Assembly (NCBI GenBank): GCA_019116285.1
Contig: DXBX01000063.1
Location: forward strand, 17,179-81,178
Length of the DNA stretch: 64,000 bases
From: Candidatus Bacteroides merdigallinarum
GTDB taxonomy: Bacteria > Bacteroidota > Bacteroidia > Bacteroidales > Bacteroidaceae
Direction of reading: 5' to 3'
Shown here: piece by piece, positions 8,615 to 17,925 of the stretch
How positions within the stretch are numbered: position 1 is the first letter of the stretch
Layout of the letters: the number at the start of each line of letters is the position of its first letter
The notes under the pieces: model-generated
Told to the model about the DNA's origin: nothing
What the model saw: the letters and a program-made list of their open reading frames with translations, nothing else
Databases searched by the model: none
Translations under genes and position numbers: made by a program

Positions 8615-8965
8615 ATGGATACCGAGACAAAGAAAACCCGCCCGTCCGCACCGCGCACGTCGTGGCGAAGCATCATCGGCGGCGACATCCTGGCTACCGA
8701 ATTTTTCCGCCGGCAAGCCAAGTTGCTGGTGCTCATCATGGTGCTTGTCATATTCTATATAAACAACCGTTACGAATGCCAGCAGCTGATGATCCGCATC
8801 GAGGAACTGAAGAAGGACCTGACAGACATCAAGTACGACGCCCTGACGCGCAGCTCGGAGCTGATGGAGCATAGCCGCCAGTCGCGCATCGAGGAGTACA
8901 TCGCCACGCAGCACAGTGACCTGCAGAGCGCCACGACGCCGCCCTACCTGATTCGCAACGATTAA
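8615..8965 (+). CDS. ftsL: FtsL-like division protein
   Basis: The 116-residue protein has a short cytoplasmic N-terminus, one membrane helix (about residues 36-50) and a helical periplasmic segment rich in Glu, Arg and Leu (about 52-100) that should form a coiled coil. This layout and its place between rsmH and the class B penicillin-binding protein gene identify it as the FtsL equivalent, although FtsL is poorly conserved in sequence. FtsL scaffolds the FtsQLB complex and activates FtsWI. Confidence 0.85.
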   Translation: MDTETKKTRPSAPRTSWRSIIGGDILATEFFRRQAKLLVLIMVLVIFYINNRYECQQLMIRIEELKKDLTDIKYDALTRSSELMEHSRQSRIEEYIATQHSDLQSATTPPYLIRND

Positions 8966-8986
8966 CGCCCGGAGGAGAAACGCATT

Positions 8987-11128
8987 ATGACCATAAACAA
9001 GAAAAGCATAGTCAACCGTTACTTCTTCATCGTGGTAGTGATGTTGCTCCTGGGCGTATTCGTCATCATAAAGGCAGCCGTCATCATGTATGCCGAACGG
9101 GAGTATTGGCAGGAAGTGGCCGACCGCTTCGTGCGCGAGAATGTCACCATCCACCCCAACCGCGGCAACATTCTCTCGTCCGACGGCAAGCTGATGGCCA
9201 GCTCGCTGCCGGAATACCGCATCTACATGGACTTCATGTCCGGCGAGCGCGACGAAGAACGCCGCAAGAAGGACCAGCAGCGCCGCGACCGCAACCTGAC
9301 GGACAGCATCGACAGCATCTGCAAGGGCTTGCACCGGATTTTCCCGGACAAGAGCGTGGCCTACTTCAAGCAGCGCCTGCGCCAGGGCCGCAAGAAGAAG
9401 AGCCGTCACTGGCTTATCTACCCCCGACGCATCTCCTACATCCAGTACAAGGAAGCCAAGCGCCTGCCCGTCTTCCGGCAGGGAGCCAATGCAGGCGGCT
9501 TCCACGAGCAGGTGTACAACCAGCGCAAGAAACCCTTCGGCTCACTGGCCTCGCAGACCCTGGGACGCCTCTACGCCGACACGGCCAAGGGCGCACGCAG
9601 CGGCATCGAGCTGGCTTTCGACTCCGTGTTGCGGGGACGCAACGGCATCACGCACCGCCAGAAAGTGATGGACCGCTATCTGGACATCGTGGACATCCCC
9701 GCCCAGGACGGCTGTGACGTGGTCTCCACCATCGACGTGGGCATGCAGGACATCTGCGAGAAAGCCTTGCGCGACGAGCTGGAACGCATCAACGCCATGG
9801 TGGGCGTGGCCGTGCTGATGGAGGTGAAGACCGGCGAGGTGAAGGCCATTGTCAACCTCAGCAAGGCCAGCGACGGGCAGTACTACGAGATGAACAGCAA
9901 CGCTATCAGTGACCTGCTGGAGCCGGGTTCAACCTTCAAGACGGCTTCCATCATGGTGGCCCTCGAGGACGGGAAAATCACCCCGCACACCATGGTGGAC
10001 ACGGGCAACGGCATCATGAACATGCACGGCAGCAAGATGCGCGACCACAACTGGCACCGCGGCGGCTACGGCAAGATAGACGTCACGCGCATCCTAGAGG
10101 TCTCGTCCAACATCGGGGTCTCCTACTTGATAGACAAGTATTACCGCGACGACCCGCAGAAATTCGTGGACGGCCTGAAGCGCATGAGCCTCGACCAACC
10201 CCTGCATCTGCAGATACAGGGCGAGGGCAAGCCCTACCTGAAAGGCCCGGACGAACGCTACTTCGCCAAGACCACCCTGCCCTGGATGAGCATCGGCTAC
10301 GAGACGCAGTTGCCGCCCCTCAACATACTGACGTTCTATAACGCCATCGCCAACGACGGCGTCATGGTGCGTCCTAAGTTTGTCCGGGCCTTGCTCCGCG
10401 ACGGGGAGGTCATCCAAGAGTACCCCACCGAGGTAATCAATCCGAAAATCTGTTCGGACAGCACGCTGAGCCAGATCCGCGTCATCCTGCGCCGCGTGGT
10501 GTCGCACGGCCTGGCCAAGCCTGCGGGCAACCCGGAGTTCGCCGTGTCGGGCAAGACAGGCACGGCCCAGATCTCCAAGGGCAAGGAGGGCTACAAGTCC
10601 GGCCGCGTCAACTACCTGGTGAGCTTCTGCGGTTACTTCCCCTCGGAAGCACCCAAATACAGCTGCATCGTCTCCATCCAGAAGCCGGGATTGCCGGCGT
10701 CGGGCGGTCTGATGGCCGGTGGCGTCTTCGGCAAGATTGCTAAGCAAGTGTTCGCCCAAGACCTGCGCTTCGACCTGTCCGCCGCCGTGGATAGCACCTC
10801 GTGCCCCATCCCCGACGTCAAGGCCGGCGAACTGGAGGACACGCGCGAAGTGCTGGCCGCCCTGGACATCCCCGTCGAGGCAGAAGGTACGCCCGATGCC
10901 TGGGGCGTGCAACAACCCGACACCACCGCCGTTGTCCTGCACGAACGCGAACCCAAGCCGGGACTGATGCCCAACGTGGTAGGCATGGGGGCCAAGGATG
11001 CCGTCTACCTGCTGGAAAACGCGGGCCTGAAGGTACACCTCAGCGGCATCGGACGTGTACGGCGCCAGTCGCTTCCCCCGGGCAGCCGCATCGTGCGGGG
11101 ACGGACCGTGGCACTGACACTGAAATAG
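8987..11128 (+). CDS. ftsI: Class B penicillin-binding protein FtsI (PBP3) with PASTA domain
   Basis: This 713-residue septal transpeptidase has a membrane anchor at about residues 10-32, a pedestal domain, and a transpeptidase domain with the three active-site motifs: STFK with the nucleophile Ser315, SSN at 373-375, and KTG at about 523. A single C-terminal PASTA domain (about residues 650-713, starting PNVVGMGAKDAVYLL) is typical of Bacteroidetes and Gram-positive homologues and absent from E. coli FtsI. It crosslinks septal peptidoglycan together with FtsW, encoded in the same cluster. Length is slightly larger than usual because of the PASTA extension and a charged insert near residues 85-160. 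Confidence 0.95.
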   Translation: MTINKKSIVNRYFFIVVVMLLLGVFVIIKAAVIMYAEREYWQEVADRFVRENVTIHPNRGNILSSDGKLMASSLPEYRIYMDFMSGERDEERRKKDQQRRDRNLTDSIDSICKGLHRIFPDKSVAYFKQRLRQGRKKKSRHWLIYPRRISYIQYKEAKRLPVFRQGANAGGFHEQVYNQRKKPFGSLASQTLGRLYADTAKGARSGIELAFDSVLRGRNGITHRQKVMDRYLDIVDIPAQDGCDVVSTIDVGMQDICEKALRDELERINAMVGVAVLMEVKTGEVKAIVNLSKASDGQYYEMNSNAISDLLEPGSTFKTASIMVALEDGKITPHTMVDTGNGIMNMHGSKMRDHNWHRGGYGKIDVTRILEVSSNIGVSYLIDKYYRDDPQKFVDGLKRMSLDQPLHLQIQGEGKPYLKGPDERYFAKTTLPWMSIGYETQLPPLNILTFYNAIANDGVMVRPKFVRALLRDGEVIQEYPTEVINPKICSDSTLSQIRVILRRVVSHGLAKPAGNPEFAVSGKTGTAQISKGKEGYKSGRVNYLVSFCGYFPSEAPKYSCIVSIQKPGLPASGGLMAGGVFGKIAKQVFAQDLRFDLSAAVDSTSCPIPDVKAGELEDTREVLAALDIPVEAEGTPDAWGVQQPDTTAVVLHEREPKPGLMPNVVGMGAKDAVYLLENAGLKVHLSGIGRVRRQSLPPGSRIVRGRTVALTLK

Positions 11129-11158
11129 GTATCTATACATATTATATATTATATAGGA

Positions 11159-12610
11159 ATGAAACTGAACGAACTGTTGAAAACGGTGCAGCCGGTGGAG
11201 GTCATCGGCCGCACGGACATCGAAATAACGGGTGTGGACATCGACTCGCGCCGCGTGGAGGCAGGCCACCTCTTCATGGCCATGCGCGGCACGCAGACCG
11301 ACGGACATGCCTACATCCCCGCCGCCATCGGCCGGGGTGCCTGCGCCATCGTCTGCGAGGAACTGCCTGCCGAGACGCAGGAGGGCGTCACGTATGTGGT
11401 GGTGAAGGACAGCGAAGACGCCACGGGGCGTATCGCCACCCTGTACTACGGCGACCCGACGTCGCGCCTGGAGCTGGTGGGCGTCACCGGCACCAACGGC
11501 AAGACCACGACGGCCACCCTGCTCTATCGCCTGTTCCGCTACTTCGGCTACAAGGTGGGGCTGGTTTCCACCGTGTGCAACTATATCGACGATGAGGCCG
11601 TGCCCACCGAGCATACCACGCCCGACCCCATCACGCTCAACCAACTGCTGGGCCGCATGGCCGACGCCGGCTGCCAGTACGCCTTCATGGAGGTCAGCTC
11701 GCACGCCATCGCCCAAAAGCGCATCAGCGGCCTGCGCTTCGCCGGAGGCATCTTCACCAACCTGACGCGCGACCATCTGGATTACCACAAGACGGTGGAC
11801 AACTACCTCCGTGCCAAGAAGAAATTCTTCGACGACATGCCCCGCGACGCCTTCAGCCTGGTGAACGTGGACGACAAGAACGGCATGGTGATGGTGCAGA
11901 ACACCCGCTCGCACGTCCACACCTACTCCCTGCGCAGCCTGTGCGACTTCAAGGGCCGGGTGCTGGAGAGCCACTTCGAAGGCATGCTGCTCGACTTCAA
12001 CGGGCACGAGGTGGCCGTGCCGTTCGTGGGGCGCTTCAACGCCTATAACCTGCTGGCCGTCTTCGGCGCGGCCGTCCTGCTGGGGCAGAAGCCGGAGGAG
12101 GTGCTCATCGGACTGAGCACGCTGCACCCCGTGTCCGGACGTTTTGAGACCATTCGTTCGCCCAAGGGATTCACCGCCATCGTGGATTACGCCCACACGC
12201 CGGACGCACTGGTCAACGTGCTGAACGCCATCCACGGCGTACTGGAGGGACGGGGCAGGGTCATCACCGTCGTAGGCGCGGGAGGCAACCGCGACAAGGG
12301 CAAGCGCCCCCTGATGGCCAAGGAAGCCGCCCGGCAGAGCGACCGCCTGATCCTGACCAGCGACAATCCCCGCTTCGAGGAGCCGCAGGACATCATCCGC
12401 GACATGCAGGCCGGACTCAACGCCGAGGACCTGCAAAAGACGCTCTCCATCACCGACCGCCGCGAGGCCATACGCACCGCCTGCATGTTGGCGCAGAAGG
12501 GAGACGTCGTCCTGGTGGCCGGCAAGGGGCACGAGGACTACCAGGAAGTGAAGGGCGTGAAGCACCACTTTGACGACAAGGAGGAACTGAAAAAGATAAT
12601 GATGAACTGA
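11159..12610 (+). CDS. murE: UDP-MurNAc-Ala-Glu:meso-diaminopimelate ligase MurE
   Basis: The 483-residue Mur ligase adds the third amino acid of the peptidoglycan stem peptide using ATP. The ATP-binding loop [11 protein letters not shown] has its lysine at about residue 115, and the motif DNPR at 402-405 is the signature for meso-diaminopimelate, as opposed to lysine, specificity. The C-terminal domain contains [10 protein letters not shown] and GKGHEDYQ. It follows ftsI by 30 bp and precedes mraY by 7 bp. murF, which often lies between murE and mraY, is not in this cluster. Confidence 0.97.
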   Translation: MKLNELLKTVQPVEVIGRTDIEITGVDIDSRRVEAGHLFMAMRGTQTDGHAYIPAAIGRGACAIVCEELPAETQEGVTYVVVKDSEDATGRIATLYYGDPTSRLELVGVTGTNGKTTTATLLYRLFRYFGYKVGLVSTVCNYIDDEAVPTEHTTPDPITLNQLLGRMADAGCQYAFMEVSSHAIAQKRISGLRFAGGIFTNLTRDHLDYHKTVDNYLRAKKKFFDDMPRDAFSLVNVDDKNGMVMVQNTRSHVHTYSLRSLCDFKGRVLESHFEGMLLDFNGHEVAVPFVGRFNAYNLLAVFGAAVLLGQKPEEVLIGLSTLHPVSGRFETIRSPKGFTAIVDYAHTPDALVNVLNAIHGVLEGRGRVITVVGAGGNRDKGKRPLMAKEAARQSDRLILTSDNPRFEEPQDIIRDMQAGLNAEDLQKTLSITDRREAIRTACMLAQKGDVVLVAGKGHEDYQEVKGVKHHFDDKEELKKIMMN

Positions 12611-12617
12611 TACGACT

Positions 12618-13883
12618 ATGCTATACTACTTATTCCAATGGCTTGACCAATATGACTTTCCCGGCGCGGGGATGTTCTCCTACACCTCGTTCCGCTCGCT
12701 GATGGCCGTCATCCTGGCGCTGCTCATCTCCAGCATCTGGGGCGACCGCTTCATCCACATGCTGAAGCGGAAGCAAATCACGGAGACGCAGCGCGACGCG
12801 AAGGTTGACCCCTTCGGCGTACAGAAGGTGGGCGTACCGTCCATGGGCGGTGTCATCATCATCGTCGCCATCCTCATCCCCTGCCTGCTGCTGGGCCGGC
12901 TGGACAATGTCTACATGCTGCTGATGCTCATCACCACCGTCTGGTTGGGTTCGCTGGGCTTTGCGGACGACTACATCAAGATATTCAAGAAGGACAAGGA
13001 AGGCCTCCACGGCAAGTTCAAGATCATCGGCCAGGTGGGCCTGGGGCTCATCGTGGGCCTGACGCTCTACCTCAGCCCGCAGGTGGTCATCCGCGAGAAC
13101 ATCGAGGTGGAGCAGGGCGGCCGGACGGAGGTGGTACACGCCGCCAAGGAAATCAAGGCCACGCAGACGACCATCCCCTTCTTCAAGAGCAACAACCTGG
13201 ACTATGCCGACCTCATGGGCTTCCTCGGCGACCACGCCCAGGCGGCAGGCTGGGTGCTGTTTGTCTTCGTCACCATCTTCGTGGTGACGGCCGTCAGCAA
13301 CGGTGCCAACCTGAACGACGGCATGGACGGCATGGCGGCGGGAAACTCGGCCATCATCGGCCTGACGCTCGGCATCCTGGCCTACGTGTCGAGCCACATC
13401 GAGTTCGCGGGCTATCTGAACATCATGTTCATACCGGGCTCGGAAGAGCTGGTTATCTTCATCTGCGCCTTCATCGGCGCGCTGATAGGCTTCCTGTGGT
13501 ACAATGCCTATCCGGCGCAGGTGTTCATGGGCGACACGGGCAGCCTGACCATCGGGGGCATCATCGCCGTCTTTGCCATCATCATCCACAAGGAGCTGCT
13601 CATCCCCATCCTCTGCGGCGTATTCCTGGTGGAGAACCTGTCGGTCATCCTGCAACGGGTGTACTACAAGGTGGGCAAGCGGCACGGACGGAAACAGCGC
13701 CTCTTCAAACGCACGCCCATCCACGATCACTTCCGCACGTCGCTGTCGCAGATTGAGCAGGGCTGCAGCGTGGTCTTCACGAAGCCCGACCAACTCTTCC
13801 ACGAGTCGAAAATCACCGTCCGCTTCTGGATTGTGACCATCGTGCTGGCGGCGATTACCATCATTACGCTGAAAATCAGGTAA
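12618..13883 (+). CDS. mraY: Phospho-MurNAc-pentapeptide transferase MraY
   Basis: MraY transfers phospho-MurNAc-pentapeptide to undecaprenyl phosphate to make lipid I at the inner membrane. The 421-residue protein has about 10 membrane helices and the conserved loops FADDYIKI, NLNDGMDGMAAG and KRTPIHDHF. It is about 60 residues longer than the E. coli enzyme, mainly because of a charged insert near residues 150-205, which I believe is usual for Bacteroidetes. The gene is followed by 145 bp with a 22-bp repeat array, an unusually long gap for this cluster. Confidence 0.97.
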   Translation: MLYYLFQWLDQYDFPGAGMFSYTSFRSLMAVILALLISSIWGDRFIHMLKRKQITETQRDAKVDPFGVQKVGVPSMGGVIIIVAILIPCLLLGRLDNVYMLLMLITTVWLGSLGFADDYIKIFKKDKEGLHGKFKIIGQVGLGLIVGLTLYLSPQVVIRENIEVEQGGRTEVVHAAKEIKATQTTIPFFKSNNLDYADLMGFLGDHAQAAGWVLFVFVTIFVVTAVSNGANLNDGMDGMAAGNSAIIGLTLGILAYVSSHIEFAGYLNIMFIPGSEELVIFICAFIGALIGFLWYNAYPAQVFMGDTGSLTIGGIIAVFAIIIHKELLIPILCGVFLVENLSVILQRVYYKVGKRHGRKQRLFKRTPIHDHFRTSLSQIEQGCSVVFTKPDQLFHESKITVRFWIVTIVLAAITIITLKIR

Positions 13884-13904
13884 GCGCAGCGCACTTTGCT
13901 CGCC

Positions 13905-13970
13905 GGCTCCCGCGAACGCGCTCGTCGGTATCCGCGAGCACGAGCATCGGTACCCGCGAGCACAAGCAAC
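13905..13970. repeat. 22-bp tandem repeat array B
   Basis: Three 22-bp units start at 13905 (GGCTCC), 13927 (GGTATCC) and 13949 (GGTACCC), with a partial unit from 13971. The units share CGCGAGCACGAGC-like cores. The array starts 22 bp after the mraY stop and splits mraY from murD inside an otherwise tightly packed operon. Confidence 0.85.
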
Positions 13971-14028
13971 CATATCCCGGCGGAGAAGCCGGGTGACCAA
14001 ACTTAAAAAACCAAGGAGAATCTGAAAT

Positions 14029-15381
14029 ATGACCAAAGAAGAAAGAAAAAAACGTATCGTTATCCTGGGCGCCGGCGAGAGCGGCGCAGGAGCCGCCGTG
14101 CTGGCCAAGGTGAAAGGCCTGGACACCTTCGTCTCCGACCAGGGCAGCATCAAGGACAAGTACAAGGCCCTGCTGGATCAATATGGCATTGAATGGGAAG
14201 AGGGCCGGCACACGGAGGAGAAAATCCTCAACGCCGATGAGGTGGTGAAAAGCCCCGGCATCCCCAACGACGCGCCCCTCGTGCTGAAACTGAAGGCACA
14301 GGGCACACCCATCATCTCGGAGATAGAGTTCGCGGGACGCTACACGCACGCCAAGATGATCTGCATCACCGGCTCCAACGGCAAGACCACCACCACGTCG
14401 CTCATCTATCATATCTTCAAGAGCGCCGGCCTCAACGTGGGCCTGGCGGGCAACATCGGCCGAAGCCTGGCGCTGCAGGTCGCCACCGAGCAACACGACT
14501 ATTACGTCATCGAGCTCAGCTCCTTCCAGCTGGACAACATGTACAGCTTCCGCGCCAACATCGCTGTGCTGATGAACATCACGCCGGATCACCTCGACCG
14601 CTACGAGCACGACATGCAGAAGTACGTGGACGCCAAGTTCCGCATCACGCAGAACCAGACGCCGGACGACGCCTTTATCTACTGGCAGGACGACCCCATC
14701 ATCCGCCGCGAGCTGGCCAAACACGGCCTGCAGGCACGCCTGTATCCCTTCTCCGCCGTCAAGGAAGACGGCGCCATCGCCTACGTCGAGGACGAGGAGG
14801 TGCACATCGACCAGCCCATCGCCTTCAACATGGAGCAGGAGGAGCTGGCCCTGACCGGCACACACAACCTCTACAACTCGCTGGCGGCCGGCATCTCGGC
14901 CAACGTGGCGGGCATCGATAAGGCCGACATCCGCAAGGCATTGTCCGACTTCGAGGGCGTGCCCCACCGGCTGGAGTACGTGGCCACCGTGCGCGACGTG
15001 CGCTTCGTCAACGACTCGAAAGCCACCAATGTCAACTCCTGCTGGTACGCTCTGCAGAGCATGAAGACGCCTGTCGTCCTGATCCTGGGCGGGAAGGACA
15101 AGGGCAATGACTACCGGGAGATAGAGGACCTCGTGCGCCGCAAGTGCCGCGCGCTGGTCTTCCTGGGCCTGCACAACGAGAAGCTGCACGACTTCTTCGA
15201 CCCGATGGGCCTGCCCACCGCCGAGGTGCAGACAGGCATGAAGGAGGCCGTGGAAGCCGCCTACCGCCTGGCCGGGCGGGGCGACACCGTGCTCTTGAGC
15301 CCCTGCTGCGCCTCGTTCGACCTCTTCCGGAGCTATGAGGACCGGGGCGACCAGTTCAAGGCGTGCGTGCGGGCACTGTAA
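14029..15381 (+). CDS. murD: UDP-MurNAc-alanine:D-glutamate ligase MurD
   Basis: The 450-residue ligase adds D-glutamate to UDP-MurNAc-L-alanine. It has an N-terminal Rossmann-like domain (RIVILGAGESG), the ATP loop CITGSNGKTTTTS with lysine at about residue 119, the central ELSSFQLD and NITPDHLDRY motifs, and the C-terminal VNDSKATN and LSPCCASFD motifs typical of MurD. A purine-rich AAGGAG about 11 bp before the ATG may serve as ribosome binding site. Confidence 0.97.
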   Translation: MTKEERKKRIVILGAGESGAGAAVLAKVKGLDTFVSDQGSIKDKYKALLDQYGIEWEEGRHTEEKILNADEVVKSPGIPNDAPLVLKLKAQGTPIISEIEFAGRYTHAKMICITGSNGKTTTTSLIYHIFKSAGLNVGLAGNIGRSLALQVATEQHDYYVIELSSFQLDNMYSFRANIAVLMNITPDHLDRYEHDMQKYVDAKFRITQNQTPDDAFIYWQDDPIIRRELAKHGLQARLYPFSAVKEDGAIAYVEDEEVHIDQPIAFNMEQEELALTGTHNLYNSLAAGISANVAGIDKADIRKALSDFEGVPHRLEYVATVRDVRFVNDSKATNVNSCWYALQSMKTPVVLILGGKDKGNDYREIEDLVRRKCRALVFLGLHNEKLHDFFDPMGLPTAEVQTGMKEAVEAAYRLAGRGDTVLLSPCCASFDLFRSYEDRGDQFKACVRAL

Positions 15382-15415
15382 TCTCTAAAACACTAAACGC
15401 TAAACCCGAACAGAA

Positions 15416-16726
15416 GTGGACTTATTACGTAACATATTCAGGGGCGACAAGGTGGTGTGGATCATCTTCCTCTGCCTGTGCGTCATCTCGATCATCGAGG
15501 TGTTCAGCGCGTCAAGCACGCTGGCCTACAAGACAGGCAACCACCTGGCACCCATCTCTCGCCACGCCGTCTTCCTGCTGGTGGGGGCCGGGGCGGTGTG
15601 GGCTTTCCACCTGATTCCCTACCAATGGTATCAGTTGCTTCCCCGCATCCTGCTGCCCGTGGCGGCCATCTTCCTGGTGTTGCTGCTCGCCTTCGACGAC
15701 CTGCACATCGGCAGCATCCTGGTCATCGAGAAGACCAACGAGGCAGGACGCTGGGTGAAGTTCTTCGGCCTCCCCTTCCAGCCCTCGGAGTTTGCCAAAA
15801 TGGGCATCATCATCTACACAGCCTGGCGCCTGTCGCGCGGACAAACCGAGCAGGGCGCCGACCCGAAGGCCTTCAAGTACATCCTGGGGGTGGCGGGAGT
15901 GACGTGCTTCCTCATCCTGCCGGAAAACTACTCTACGGCCGTGTTGCTGTTCGGGGTGGTCTTCCTGATGATGTTCGTCGGACGTGTCCAGGCGCGGAAA
16001 CTGCTGAAGTTGGGCGGAGGCCTGATGGCCGTGGCGGCCCTGTTCGTGGGTTTCCTGTTTGTCACGCCCAACGACACGCTGGAGAAGATTCCCCTGGGGC
16101 ACCGCTTCACCACGGTGAAGAGCCGCATAGCTAACTTCACCAACGACGAGAAGGTGCCGCCGGCCAAGTATGACATGAGCGGCAACGGACGCCAGGTGGG
16201 CAACGCGCGCATCGCCGTGGCCACCAGCGGATTCCTGGGCAAAGGCCCCGGCAACTCCGTGCAGCGCGACTTCCTGAGCCAGGCCTACTCGGACTTTATC
16301 TTCGCCATCATCATCGAAGAGCTGGGGCTGGCGGGAGGCATCATCGTTGTCTTCCTCTACCTGTGGCTCCTCATCCGGTGCTGGCGCATCGCCAACCGGT
16401 GCGAGCGCACGTTTCCGGCCTTCCTGGTGCTGGGCGTGGGCCTGCTGCTGACGGTGCAGGCCATGTTCAACATGATGGTGGCCGTGGGCTTGGCCCCCGT
16501 CACGGGGCAGCCGCTGCCCCTCATCAGCCGCGGCGGTACGTCCACCCTGATCAACTGTGTGTACATCGGCATCATCCTGAGTGTCAGCCGCTATACCATC
16601 GAGCTGAAGGAGCGTCGCGAAGCGGCCGCCACCGACAACCAGTTATATCCCGCCACCACCCCGGAGGTGCTTCAGGCCGAGCCGCCCCGTTCGCCCGAGC
16701 TGAACAACGACGAGGAAATGGCCTGA
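15416..16726 (+). CDS. ftsW: FtsW, SEDS-family septal glycan polymerase
   Basis: The 436-residue multi-spanning membrane protein has the SEDS pattern, including GRWVKFFGLPFQPSEFAK, the periplasmic TVKSRIANF region and GVGLLLTVQAMFNMMVAVGL followed by PLISRGGTS. FtsW polymerises septal glycan strands together with FtsI. Translation appears to begin with GTG at 15416, which places the first residues (MDLLRNIFRGDK) where other Bacteroides FtsW proteins begin; no in-frame ATG is better placed. A cytoplasmic C-terminal tail of about 35 residues follows the last helix. Confidence 0.95.
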   Translation: MDLLRNIFRGDKVVWIIFLCLCVISIIEVFSASSTLAYKTGNHLAPISRHAVFLLVGAGAVWAFHLIPYQWYQLLPRILLPVAAIFLVLLLAFDDLHIGSILVIEKTNEAGRWVKFFGLPFQPSEFAKMGIIIYTAWRLSRGQTEQGADPKAFKYILGVAGVTCFLILPENYSTAVLLFGVVFLMMFVGRVQARKLLKLGGGLMAVAALFVGFLFVTPNDTLEKIPLGHRFTTVKSRIANFTNDEKVPPAKYDMSGNGRQVGNARIAVATSGFLGKGPGNSVQRDFLSQAYSDFIFAIIIEELGLAGGIIVVFLYLWLLIRCWRIANRCERTFPAFLVLGVGLLLTVQAMFNMMVAVGLAPVTGQPLPLISRGGTSTLINCVYIGIILSVSRYTIELKERREAAATDNQLYPATTPEVLQAEPPRSPELNNDEEMA

Positions 16727-16758
16727 CCCCCATCATCCGATTAAAAGCATAGAAGACA

Positions 16759-17925
16759 ATGAATACCAACCCCTCAACAACCTCATCCGCCGCCCCCCGC
16801 ATCATCATCAGCGGAGGCGGCACCGGCGGGCATATCTTCCCCGCCATCTCCATCGCCAATGCGCTGAAGGCCCTGCGCCCCGACGCGGACATCCTCTTCG
16901 TGGGTGCGGAAGGCCGCATGGAGATGCAGCGCGTGCCCGACGCGGGCTATCGCATCATCGGCCTGCCCGTCGCCGGCTTCGACCGCCAACACTTGTGGAA
17001 GAACTTCGCCGTCCTCGTCAAGCTCTTGCGCAGCCAATGGCGGGCGCGACGCATCGTCCGCGAATTTCGCCCGCAGGTAGCCGTGGGGGTGGGCGGATAC
17101 GCCAGCGGCCCCATGCTGAAGGCATGCGCCCTGGCCGGCATCCCCACCCTGATACAAGAGCAGAATTCCTACGCCGGCGTCACCAACAAGCTGCTGGCCA
17201 AGCAGGCGGCCAAGATTTGTGTGGCCTACGACGGCATGGAGCGTTTCTTCCCCGCCGGGAAAATCATCCTGACGGGCAACCCCGTGCGCCAAAACCTGCT
17301 GGACAATCCCGTCACCCGCGAGCAGGCCGCCGAGCACTTCGGCCTCGACCCGCGGAAGAAGACCATCCTCATCCTGGGCGGAAGCCTGGGCGCACGCACC
17401 CTCAACCGCACCATGGAGGCCGCCCTGCGCGACATCAAGGGACACCCCGAGGTGCAATTCATCTGGCAGACGGGACGCATCTATATCGACGAGGTGAAGA
17501 GCGCCATCACAGCCTTCACGGGCGACACCATGCGCAACGTCCGCGTGGAGAGCCTTCCCAACCTCTACGTCAACGACTTCATCCGTGAGATGCCCATGGC
17601 CTACGGCCTGGCCGACCTGGTGGTGTCGCGCGCAGGGGCCGGCTCCATCTCCGAGTTCTGCCTGCTGGGCAAGCCCGTCATTCTGGTGCCTTCGCCCAAC
17701 GTGGCGGAAGACCACCAGACGAAGAACGCCCTGGCCCTGGTGGAAAAGGAGGCCGCTCTCTACGTGAAGGATGCCGACGCACCCGCCCGCCTCATCGACC
17801 TCGCCCTGCGGACAGTAGCCGACGACGCCAAGCTGCACAGCCTCTCGGAGCATATCCTGCGCCTGGCTCTGCCCGATTCGGCAAACACGATCGCCCGCGA
17901 AGTATTGAAACTCATACACCAATGA
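16759..17925 (+). CDS. murG: UDP-GlcNAc:lipid I N-acetylglucosaminyltransferase MurG
   Basis: MurG converts lipid I to lipid II on the cytoplasmic side of the inner membrane. The 388-residue GT-B protein shows the N-terminal glycine loop IISGGGTGGHIFPA, GVGGYASGP, QEQNSYAGVTNK, the second-domain GGSLGAR and the nucleotide-sugar site region SRAGAGSISEF. The stop codon overlaps the first ATG of murC (17922), which suggests translational coupling. Confidence 0.97.
   Translation: MNTNPSTTSSAAPRIIISGGGTGGHIFPAISIANALKALRPDADILFVGAEGRMEMQRVPDAGYRIIGLPVAGFDRQHLWKNFAVLVKLLRSQWRARRIVREFRPQVAVGVGGYASGPMLKACALAGIPTLIQEQNSYAGVTNKLLAKQAAKICVAYDGMERFFPAGKIILTGNPVRQNLLDNPVTREQAAEHFGLDPRKKTILILGGSLGARTLNRTMEAALRDIKGHPEVQFIWQTGRIYIDEVKSAITAFTGDTMRNVRVESLPNLYVNDFIREMPMAYGLADLVVSRAGAGSISEFCLLGKPVILVPSPNVAEDHQTKNALALVEKEAALYVKDADAPARLIDLALRTVADDAKLHSLSEHILRLALPDSANTIAREVLKLIHQ

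Noticed and set aside
7481..9505. Long open frame antisense to rsmH, ftsL and ftsI
   Set aside because: It is a shadow produced by GC-rich codon use on the other strand; composition is Val/Gly/His-rich, no domain is seen, and three well-supported genes lie opposite.
10094..12568. 824-codon frame antisense to ftsI and murE
   Set aside because: Mirror of two clear conserved genes; no start context and no recognisable motif.
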